A DNA stretch of 7,837 nt. It comes from Pseudomonadota bacterium. GTDB lineage: Bacteria; Pseudomonadota; Gammaproteobacteria; Burkholderiales; Rhodocyclaceae. The notes beneath the pieces are model-generated. The model saw only the letters and a program-made list of their open reading frames with translations. It was not told the DNA's origin and searched no databases. This document shows, piece by piece, positions 1 to 5,771 of the stretch. A program made the position numbers and the translations under genes. Every line of letters starts with the position of its first letter. Position 1 is the first letter of the stretch. The DNA is taken from contig JAJZPJ010000123.1 of NCBI GenBank assembly GCA_021811225.1, positions 1 through 7,837 on the forward strand, in the 5' to 3' direction.

Positions 1-2274
1 TTCGGTGCGGCGAGCCAGCTGGAGAAGATCGACATGCTCGACTTCGCCGACTTCGTGGCGATCAACAAGTTCGACCGCAAGGGCGCCGAAGACGCGCTGC
101 GCGACGTCATGAAGCAGGTGCAGAGGAACCGCGGCCGCTTCTCCGAGGCGCCCGAGGCCATGCCGGTGTTCGGCACCATGGCGGCGCGCTTCAACGACGA
201 CGGCGTCACCGCCCTCTATCAGGCGCTGCTGCAGCGCCTGCGCGAGCTTGGACTGGCCGCTCAGGCGGGAAAACTGCCTCGGACTTCGGTCAGACACTCC
301 TCGGCTTCGCGCGCCATCGTGCCCAATGCCAGGGTGCGCTACCTGGCCGAGATCGCCGAGTCCGTGCGCGGCTACCACCGGCATGCCGCGGCGCAGGTCG
401 AGTTCGCCCGGGAGCGTCAGGCGCTTTCGATCGCCAGGAATCTGTTCGCGAGCCGCGGCAAGGCGGTGAGCGACTTCGACGAGCTGATCGCCTGGAAGGA
501 CGGCCAGCTCGATCCGGCCGCCAGGAAGCTCCTGGCGATGTGGCCGAAGACCGTCGAGCTCTACGGCCGGGACGAATATGCGGTCAAGATCCGCGACCAG
601 GAGATCCGCACCGCGCTCGTCCACACCTCGCTCTCGGGCAGCAAGATCCGCAAGGTCTCCCTGCCCGCCTTCGGCGACGAAGGCGAGATCCTGCGCTTTT
701 TGCTGCGCGAGAACCTGCCCGGCGCCTTTCCGTTTACCGCCGGCGTCTTCGCCTTCAAGCGCGAGAACGAGGACCCGACCCGGATGTTCGCCGGCGAGGG
801 CGATGCATTCCGCACCAACCGCCGCTTCAAGGCGGTCTCCGAGGGGCTGCCGGCCAAGCGGCTATCCACCGCCTTCGACTCGGTGACGCTGTACGGCTGC
901 GATCCCGACCGGCGTCCGGACATCTACGGCAAGGTCGGCAATTCCGGCGTCTCGATCGCCAGCGTCGACGACATGAAGGTGCTCTACTCGGGCTTCGACC
1001 TGTGTTCGCCTGCCACCTCGGTGTCGATGACCATCAACGGCCCGGCGCCGATGATCCTGGCGATGTTCTTCAACACCGCGATCGAGCAGCAGCTGGACAA
1101 GTTCCGCGCCGACAACGGGCGCTCCCCGACCGAGGACGAGGCGGAAAAAATCCGCGCCTGGACGCTCTCCCGCGTCCGCGGCACGGTCCAGGCCGACATT
1201 CTGAAGGAGGACCAGGGACAGAACACCTGCATCTTCTCGACCGAATTCGCGCTGAAGATGATGGGCGACATCCAGGAATATTTCGTTCATCACGACATCG
1301 GGAACTTCTACTCGGTGTCGATCTCCGGCTATCACATCGCCGAGGCCGGCGCCAACCCGATTTCCCAGCTCGCCTTCACGTTGGCCAACGGCTTCACCTA
1401 CGTCGAAGCCTATCTGGCGCGCGGCATGCACATCGACGACTTCGCCCCCAACCTGTCGTTCTTCTTTTCCAACGGCATGGATCCGGAATATACGGTGATC
1501 GGACGGGTCGCCCGGCGCATCTGGGCGGTGGCGATGAAGCACAAATACGGTGGAGCCGAGCGCAGCCAGAAGCTCAAGTACCACGTCCAGACCTCGGGCC
1601 GTTCGCTGCACGCCCAGGAGATGGCCTTCAACGACATCAGGACGACGCTGCAGGCGCTGATCGCCATCTACGACAACTGCAACTCGCTGCACACCAACGC
1701 CTTCGACGAGGCGATCACCACCCCGACCGACGACTCGGTGCGCCGGGCGATGGCGATCCAGCTGGTGATCAACCGCGAATGGGGCCTGGCCAAGAACGAG
1801 AATCCCAACCAGGGCAGCTTCATCATCGACGAATTGACCGACCTGGTGGAGGAGGCGGTGCTCAAGGAGTTCGAGGCCATCGCCTCCCGAGGCGGGGTGC
1901 TCGGCGCCATGGAGACCGGCTACCAGCGCGGCAAGATCCAGGAGGAGTCGCTCACCTACGAGCACAAGAAGCACGACGGCTCTTATCCGATCATCGGCGT
2001 CAATACCTTCAGGAATCCCAAGGGCGATGCCCAGGTGGAGGTCGAACTGGCGCGTTCGACCGAAGAAGAAAAGCGCTCGCAGATCGAGCGCCTGTCGGAT
2101 TTCCAAGCGCGCCACGCCGCCGCCGGTCCGGCCATGCTGGAGCGTCTCAAACAGACGGTGATCAGTAACGGCAACGTCTTCGAGGTGCTGATGGACGCCG
2201 TGCGCGTCTGCTCGCTGGGCCAGATCAGCGCAGCGCTGTTCGAGGTCGGCGGGCAATACCGCAGGAGCATGTAG
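1..2274 (+). CDS. icmF: Fused isobutyryl-CoA mutase IcmF (5'-truncated by window)
   Basis: Adenosylcobalamin-dependent mutase that interconverts isobutyryl-CoA and n-butyryl-CoA in the cytosol, fused to a MeaB-type G-protein that protects and loads the B12 site. The reading frame is open from base 1; the ATG at 34 is internal. The first residues are the end of the G domain: an NKFD guanine-specificity motif lies at 64-75. The rest is the mutase barrel: PFTAGVFAFK (730-759), RMFAGEG (781-801), GQNTCIF (1216-1236) and SGYH (1324-1335), whose His aligns with the catalytic-site His244 of methylmalonyl-CoA mutase. About 757 residues are visible; IcmF proteins are usually about 1,090, so the N-terminal cobalamin domain (DxHxxG) and the Walker A region lie off-window. 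Phe (787-789) and Gln (1219-1221) fit the isobutyryl-CoA-type active site. The TAG stop is 23 bp from the convergent rluF stop, with no clear terminator between them. Confidence 0.96.
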   Translation, partial: FGAASQLEKIDMLDFADFVAINKFDRKGAEDALRDVMKQVQRNRGRFSEAPEAMPVFGTMAARFNDDGVTALYQALLQRLRELGLAAQAGKLPRTSVRHSSASRAIVPNARVRYLAEIAESVRGYHRHAAAQVEFARERQALSIARNLFASRGKAVSDFDELIAWKDGQLDPAARKLLAMWPKTVELYGRDEYAVKIRDQEIRTALVHTSLSGSKIRKVSLPAFGDEGEILRFLLRENLPGAFPFTAGVFAFKRENEDPTRMFAGEGDAFRTNRRFKAVSEGLPAKRLSTAFDSVTLYGCDPDRRPDIYGKVGNSGVSIASVDDMKVLYSGFDLCSPATSVSMTINGPAPMILAMFFNTAIEQQLDKFRADNGRSPTEDEAEKIRAWTLSRVRGTVQADILKEDQGQNTCIFSTEFALKMMGDIQEYFVHHDIGNFYSVSISGYHIAEAGANPISQLAFTLANGFTYVEAYLARGMHIDDFAPNLSFFFSNGMDPEYTVIGRVARRIWAVAMKHKYGGAERSQKLKYHVQTSGRSLHAQEMAFNDIRTTLQALIAIYDNCNSLHTNAFDEAITTPTDDSVRRAMAIQLVINREWGLAKNENPNQGSFIIDELTDLVEEAVLKEFEAIASRGGVLGAMETGYQRGKIQEESLTYEHKKHDGSYPIIGVNTFRNPKGDAQVEVELARSTEEEKRSQIERLSDFQARHAAAGPAMLERLKQTVISNGNVFEVLMDAVRVCSLGQISAALFEVGGQYRRSM

Positions 2275-2297
2275 GGCCGGTCTCTACCCTGCCCGGT

Positions 2298-3029
2298 CTA
2301 GAACCGCTCGTCGGGACGCAGGTAGCGCCATTTGCCCTCGGGCAGATCGCCCAGCAGCACGCTGCCGATGCGTACCCGTTTCAAGCCCAGCACGGTCAGG
2401 CCGACCAGTTCGCACATGCGCCGGATCTGGCGTTTCTTGCCTTGACGCAGAACGAAGCGGAGCTGGTCCTCGTTTTGCCAACTGACCTTGGCCGGTCTGA
2501 GCGCTTCACCGTCCAGGCTCAGGCCGTGTCGGAGCTGCGCCAGTCCCTTCTCCGGCAGCGTTCCCGCGACGCGCACCAGATATTCCTTCTCCACGGCGGA
2601 ATCGTCGCCGATCAGCAGCTTGGCGATGCGTCCGTCCTGGGTCAGCACCAGCAGGCCCTGGGAGTCGATGTCCAGCCGGCCGGCGGGTGCCAGGCCCTTG
2701 AGATGTACCGGGCTGAAACGCTGCGTCGAGCGGTCGCCGGCAAAGCGCGAGTCGGCGTTGATCAGGCTCGCTGCCGGGCGGTAGCCCGGCTCCGGCTGGG
2801 CCGAGACGTAGCCGACCGGCTTGTTGAGCAGGATGGTGACGCGGGCGAGCTGGTTCTTCTGGGCCGCTTGACTCAAGGTGATCTTCTGGTTTGGGAAGAC
2901 CCTGAAACCCAATTCGCTCACCGCCACCCCATCGACAAAGACCCAGCCGCGCTCGATGTAAGCGTCCGCCTCCCGGCGGGAACACAGACCCTGTTCGGAC
3001 ATCAGTTTGGATACCCGCACCTTCTCCAT
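2298..3029 (-). CDS. rluF: 23S rRNA pseudouridine synthase, RluF/RsuA family
   Basis: Isomerises uridine to pseudouridine in rRNA. E. coli RluF modifies 23S U2604 (and tRNA-Tyr U35). The 243-residue protein has an N-terminal S4 RNA-binding domain (about residues 4-50, with LCSRREAD at 15-22) and an RsuA-type catalytic domain. GRLDIDSQGLL (117-127) carries the catalytic Asp120, EKEYL is at 147-151, and RQIRRMCE (200-207) is the RluF-like C-terminal motif; RluB and RluE normally differ there. Compared with E. coli RluF, the segment between LLNKPVGYVS (67-76) and GRLD is longer by roughly 15-20 residues, and the C-terminal extension is missing. The start is well supported: AGGAAAGG (3037-3044) lies 7 nt upstream of the ATG. 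It is probably cotranscribed with the phaM-like gene, 30 bp upstream. The family is secure; the exact target uridine is inferred. Confidence 0.9.
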   Translation of the reverse strand: MEKVRVSKLMSEQGLCSRREADAYIERGWVFVDGVAVSELGFRVFPNQKITLSQAAQKNQLARVTILLNKPVGYVSAQPEPGYRPAASLINADSRFAGDRSTQRFSPVHLKGLAPAGRLDIDSQGLLVLTQDGRIAKLLIGDDSAVEKEYLVRVAGTLPEKGLAQLRHGLSLDGEALRPAKVSWQNEDQLRFVLRQGKKRQIRRMCELVGLTVLGLKRVRIGSVLLGDLPEGKWRYLRPDERF

Positions 3030-3059
3030 CCCACAACCTTTCCTGGTGCCAGCGTTGCG

Positions 3060-3413
3060 CTATTTCTTCTCGTCGGAAGGAGGAACGGCGGCGGCATCGG
3101 CCGGCTGCATGAAGTTCCAAGGCCACAGGCCGGGATTGGCCGCGCCCGGGGCAGCGCCGGCCTCGCCGCCGGCAGTCGATCCCATGGCCTGCATCGCCGC
3201 GACCGTGGTACGCTGCATTTCCAGTCCCTGAATGGACATCTGCAGCATGCCGAGATTCATCTTGAGCCAGTTCTCCACCGTCTTTAGATCGGTGATCCGC
3301 TTGTCCAGTTCGCCCAAGTCGAGCGTCGGGGTGACCATCCCGGGCAGGGGGAAGCCCATGCTGCCCCACATCGACTTGAGAAACTCAAGGGGGTCCTGCG
3401 ACGCGTCGGACAT
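3060..3413 (-). CDS. phaM: PhaM-like polyhydroxyalkanoate granule regulatory protein (short form)
   Basis: 117-residue protein resembling the N-terminal domain of PhaM. In Cupriavidus necator, PhaM binds and activates the PHB synthase PhaC1 and tethers granules to the nucleoid through a basic, Lys/Ala-rich C-terminus. The family-like N-terminus is seen here: DPLEFLKSMWGSMGFPLPG (7-25), then TPTLDLGELDKRI (28-40) and a Leu/Met-rich amphipathic helix (about 41-78, with WLKMNLGMLQM inside). After about residue 79 it becomes an Ala/Gly/Pro linker, then PWNFMQPADAAAVPP, ending in DEKK. The PAKKA-type DNA-binding repeats are absent. The ATG is preceded by GGGGAG (3419-3424) with 5-nt spacing. It is first in a likely two-gene unit with rluF. 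No pha biosynthesis gene is in the window, so function rests on sequence resemblance; a generic small granule-associated or hypothetical protein is the alternative. Confidence 0.8.
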   Translation of the reverse strand: MSDASQDPLEFLKSMWGSMGFPLPGMVTPTLDLGELDKRITDLKTVENWLKMNLGMLQMSIQGLEMQRTTVAAMQAMGSTAGGEAGAAPGAANPGLWPWNFMQPADAAAVPPSDEKK

Positions 3414-3517
3414 GGTGACTCCCCGGTAAGTGACCGGCTGATGTTACCGTAAAGCGGCAAATATGGCGGAAATTGCGTTAAACTTCTAAATGTCATGGTC
3501 AACTGGTGGTGACTACC

Positions 3518-4141
3518 GTGCTGAGACTTCTGGTTATTGACGATCACGCGCTGGTGCGCGAGGGCCTGATGCAAACCCTGCACCAGCTGGGGGATGGGGT
3601 CGCCTGCGCCGGGGCCCAAGACGCCGATGAGGCTCTGCGGGAGTTGCAAAGCGAGGATTATGACCTGGTGCTGCTCGACCTGATGATGCCCGGGATCAAC
3701 GGCATGGCCTTCCTGGGCGTGCTGCGCAAGCGATTTCCTTCGCTGCCGGTGGTGATCCTGTCGGCGCTCGATGATGCCGATACCGTCGCGCGGGCGATGC
3801 GCCAGGGCGCTTCGGGTTTCGTGCCGAAATACAGTTCCAGCGAAGAACTCCTCGATGCCCTCCGCCAAGTGCTCTCGGGGGTCGTCTTCCTGCCGCCGGA
3901 ACTGCAGGAGGCACACGGCGGCAACCGCTCATTGTCGGAACGCTATGGCATCACGGCGGGGCAGATGCGGGTGCTGGAACTCCTGGGCCAGGGCAAGACC
4001 AATCGGGAGATTGCCGATCTGCTCGGCCTGACCGAAGGGACGGTCAAGATCCATGTCTCGGCCATTTTCAAGGCGCTCAAGGTCACCAATCGCGGCCAGG
4101 CCTTGTTGATCGTCAACAAGCGCAAACCCGCCAGGCTCTAA
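3518..4141 (+). CDS. NarL/LuxR-family two-component response regulator (orphan)
   Basis: Cytoplasmic phosphorylation-controlled transcription factor. The N-terminal receiver domain (about residues 1-120) shows the acidic pair D8/D9 in VIDDH, the phospho-acceptor D54 in LLDLMMPG, the switch residue S82 in ILSA and the conserved K104 in VPKY. The C-terminal LuxR-type helix-turn-helix (about 138-200) contains ITAGQMRVLELLGQGKTNRE and TEGTVKIHVSAIFKAL. About 207 residues is normal for the NarL/FixJ class. I prefer the GTG at 3518, giving MLRLLVIDDH, because GGTGGTGA lies just upstream; GTG at 3506 or 3509 would add 3-4 residues and has a poorer ribosome site. A five-codon reading frame (ATG 3495, TGA 3510-3512) overlaps that ribosome site. 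No histidine kinase is adjacent, so the partner and the regulon are unknown. The gene is divergent from phaM across about 100 bp and convergent with the ParA-like gene. Confidence 0.93.
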   Translation: MLRLLVIDDHALVREGLMQTLHQLGDGVACAGAQDADEALRELQSEDYDLVLLDLMMPGINGMAFLGVLRKRFPSLPVVILSALDDADTVARAMRQGASGFVPKYSSSEELLDALRQVLSGVVFLPPELQEAHGGNRSLSERYGITAGQMRVLELLGQGKTNREIADLLGLTEGTVKIHVSAIFKALKVTNRGQALLIVNKRKPARL

Positions 4142-4144
4142 GGC

Positions 4145-4162
4145 CGGTTCAGGCCGGAACCG
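4145..4162. terminator. Possible hairpin at convergent gene ends
   Basis: CGGTTC (4145-4150) and GAACCG (4157-4162) can form a 6-bp stem with a 6-nt loop between the stop of the response regulator (4139-4141) and the stop of the ParA-like gene (4149-4151), overlapping the latter. A 10-bp direct repeat GGCCGGAACC follows (4152-4161 and 4167-4176), giving alternative pairings. There is no T-run on either side, so an intrinsic terminator is only a weak suggestion. Confidence 0.25.
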
Positions 4163-4853
4163 ATGCGGCCGGAACCTGACTGCCCGTAGTCAGCGTTGCG
4201 CCGGGAACGCGCGCGCGGTCACTCTCCCGGACATCGCTATCCTCGTCGACGGAAATCTGCAGCAAGTCGAGCACCTGGTGCGCCACGCCGCGGCAGGCAT
4301 TGCCCAGTGGCGTCGGCAGCGCGGCGGGGAGTTGGTTCTGCAGCAGCAGCTTGGTGGCGGACAAGCTCCACAAGGGTTCGAGGATGCGGTCGCGATAGGG
4401 CGCGAGATGCTCGGCCACGGTGTTTTCCGCCGCCTCGCGCTGCCAGGCGTTGGTTGGCCATTGCGTCGGTATGGCGTAGGCGCGGGGAAAAGTCTCCAGG
4501 TCGCGAATCACGGTGCGAATGTCCTCGTGCGAATCGCGAAACGGCAGCAGCACCAGGTCGGCCAAGCCATAGAGCTTGCGGTCCATTTCGCTGCGGTTGC
4601 CGCCGCCGTCGATGACGCCGAGCCAAGCTCTCAGCGAGCGGATCTTGTCGACCACCTTGGCCAGCGCCTCGCGGGTTCGGGCGTCGGCCGTCAGGTAGCG
4701 GCGTCCCTTCGGGTCGAGCGGCTCGCGATGGGTGTCGGTGAGCACGCATACCGAGCGCTTGCCGAGCAAGCCCATGCCCTGGCACAGCATGTGCGAGAGC
4801 GTGGTCTTGCCGGTGCCGCCCTTGTTGCCGATAACGCAGATGATGTCCGCCAT
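4149..4853 (-). CDS. Orphan ParA/MinD-like P-loop ATPase
   Basis: 234-residue member of the ParA/MinD/CobQ (SIMIBI) P-loop class; no specific function is recognised. The deviant Walker A motif GNKGGTGKTT (9-18) carries both the signature Lys11 and the catalytic-loop Lys16, so ATP-dependent dimerisation is plausible. The Walker B-like strand is WLGVIDGGG (77-85), with Asp82. The A-prime position reads VCVLTDTHREPL (35-46), not the usual DxDPQ of ParA. No N-terminal helix-turn-helix is present and no MinD-type amphipathic membrane helix is evident. The last 30 or so residues are acidic, then Ser/Thr/Pro/Ala-rich and probably disordered. The start is supported by AGGAGG (4858-4863), though its 4-nt gap to the ATG is short. 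It sits alone, with no parB, minC/minE or parS-like inverted repeat nearby, so chromosome partitioning is not supported; positioning of some other cargo (granule, chemoreceptor, pilus or plasmid remnant) is possible. Confidence 0.85.
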   Translation of the reverse strand: MADIICVIGNKGGTGKTTLSHMLCQGMGLLGKRSVCVLTDTHREPLDPKGRRYLTADARTREALAKVVDKIRSLRAWLGVIDGGGNRSEMDRKLYGLADLVLLPFRDSHEDIRTVIRDLETFPRAYAIPTQWPTNAWQREAAENTVAEHLAPYRDRILEPLWSLSATKLLLQNQLPAALPTPLGNACRGVAHQVLDLLQISVDEDSDVRESDRARVPGATLTTGSQVPAASVPA

Positions 4854-4882
4854 GATGCCTCCTGTGCCTGACCGCCATCGCG

Positions 4883-4901
4883 TTCAGGCTTGATTCAGGC
4901 T
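4883..4901. repeat. Perfect 8-bp tandem repeat upstream of the ParA-like gene
   Basis: TTCAGGCT occurs at 4883-4890 and again at 4894-4901, start-to-start distance 11 bp, about one helical turn. It lies 30-48 bp upstream of the ParA-like start codon in a 135-bp non-coding gap. On the minus strand an AATAAT (4905-4910, 5/6 match to a -10 box) sits immediately upstream of it, so the repeat would cover the start of transcription if that box is used. I see no good -35 box. An operator is possible but unproven. Confidence 0.4.
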
Positions 4902-4988
4902 GGGATTATTGGCGAAGCGCGGGGGCGGCGATGCGGCGAAATGCAAGGCAATCGGCCCGCAAATTGAGCTAATGAGCGAGTGCTGCAA

Positions 4989-5753
4989 TCATTGTCGGTC
5001 GCCGCTCATCCGATAGCAGTAGAGTCTGGTGGCACGTCGGTCGCAGACTTCGATGACGTGTTCGGGAACCACTCCCGGGACGGCAAAACTGTTCGCCACC
5101 AGCAGCGTTCCGGGACGCATCTCGGTGCGTGCCTTGACGATCAGGCGCGGCATCGGCACCGGCGAGAGGAAGGCATAGACGAGATCGAAACGGTCGAGGC
5201 GTAGCCGCCAGAAATTGCCGTAGTGTATCTCCAGGTTCGTCCGGCCGATGCTGGCCAGCTTGGCCCAAAGCCAGGGCAGGGGGGCGTGCTCGATGCCGAC
5301 GAAGTCGCAGTCCGGCCGCCCGGCCGCGAGCCGGCGCAGCAGATTGCCGTCGCCGCAGCCTAAGTCGATGACTTGGCAAGGGGCATCCGGTAGTGCGGAG
5401 GCGAGCGCTGCCGCGGTGGCGGCGTTGGAGAGGTAGAGCGGGACCTGGTTGCGGTCGGTGCGCCAAAAGACCAGCAGCAGAGCAATAAAGCCAGCGAAAT
5501 ACCAGAGCGGCGCGATGCCCAGATCCTGTCCCAGCCGGGTGAGCCAGAGTGCCGCCGGCAGGAAACACAGGTGAATGCCCAGCCACCATTTCGGCGCCCC
5601 CAGCCTGGCGCTGACCATCGCCGCGCAAGCACCCTGTATCGCCGCGACCACGAGAGGCGCAGCGAAAAGCCTCGGGTAAGCGATCTGAACCAGGAAGACG
5701 GCGATCACGCCGCCCAGGATCTGGGCGAGAGCGGCGGTACGCAGCGGCGACAT
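4989..5753 (-). CDS. Membrane-anchored class I SAM-dependent methyltransferase
   Basis: 254-residue protein with two parts. Residues 1-98 contain about four hydrophobic segments (roughly 8-26, 30-48, 57-73 and 81-97), predicting an inner-membrane anchor. Residues 105-250 form a short Rossmann-type methyltransferase. Motif I is VIDLGCGDG (128-136), the ribose-binding acidic residue is probably Glu155 in VGIEHAP, and a motif-IV-like DLVYAFLSPVPMPRL lies at 190-204. The acceptor substrate is not recognisable. The ATG is 18 bp after the dehydrogenase stop and is the only plausible start before that in-frame stop, but no Shine-Dalgarno-like sequence precedes it (the upstream bases read AACCTCCCTC), so translation may depend on coupling to the upstream gene. 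Cotranscription with the dehydrogenase is likely. Membrane topology and substrate are inferred. Confidence 0.87.
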   Translation of the reverse strand: MSPLRTAALAQILGGVIAVFLVQIAYPRLFAAPLVVAAIQGACAAMVSARLGAPKWWLGIHLCFLPAALWLTRLGQDLGIAPLWYFAGFIALLLVFWRTDRNQVPLYLSNAATAAALASALPDAPCQVIDLGCGDGNLLRRLAAGRPDCDFVGIEHAPLPWLWAKLASIGRTNLEIHYGNFWRLRLDRFDLVYAFLSPVPMPRLIVKARTEMRPGTLLVANSFAVPGVVPEHVIEVCDRRATRLYCYRMSGDRQ

Positions 5754-5771
5754 GAGGGAGGTTGCGCGCCT

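Noticed and set aside
540..2168. Second long plus-strand frame (542 codons) overlapping icmF
   Set aside because: Arg/Gln/His/Gly-rich translation with no motif, shifted relative to IcmF; typical of GC-rich codon bias.
862..2256. Long open frame (464 codons) on the minus strand inside icmF
   Set aside because: It is an antisense shadow of a GC-rich gene: its product is low-complexity (Arg/Gly/Ala/His/Val-rich) with no recognisable domain, while the plus-strand frame is unmistakably IcmF.
2273..2300. Terminator hairpin between the convergent icmF and rluF stops
   Set aside because: Only 4-bp pairings (AGGG/CCCT or CCGG/CCGG) are possible and no T-run follows.
4149..4853. Chromosome-partitioning parA
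   Set aside because: No parB beside it, no recognisable parS palindrome in the window, and a non-classical A-prime motif; only the broader ParA/MinD class is supported.
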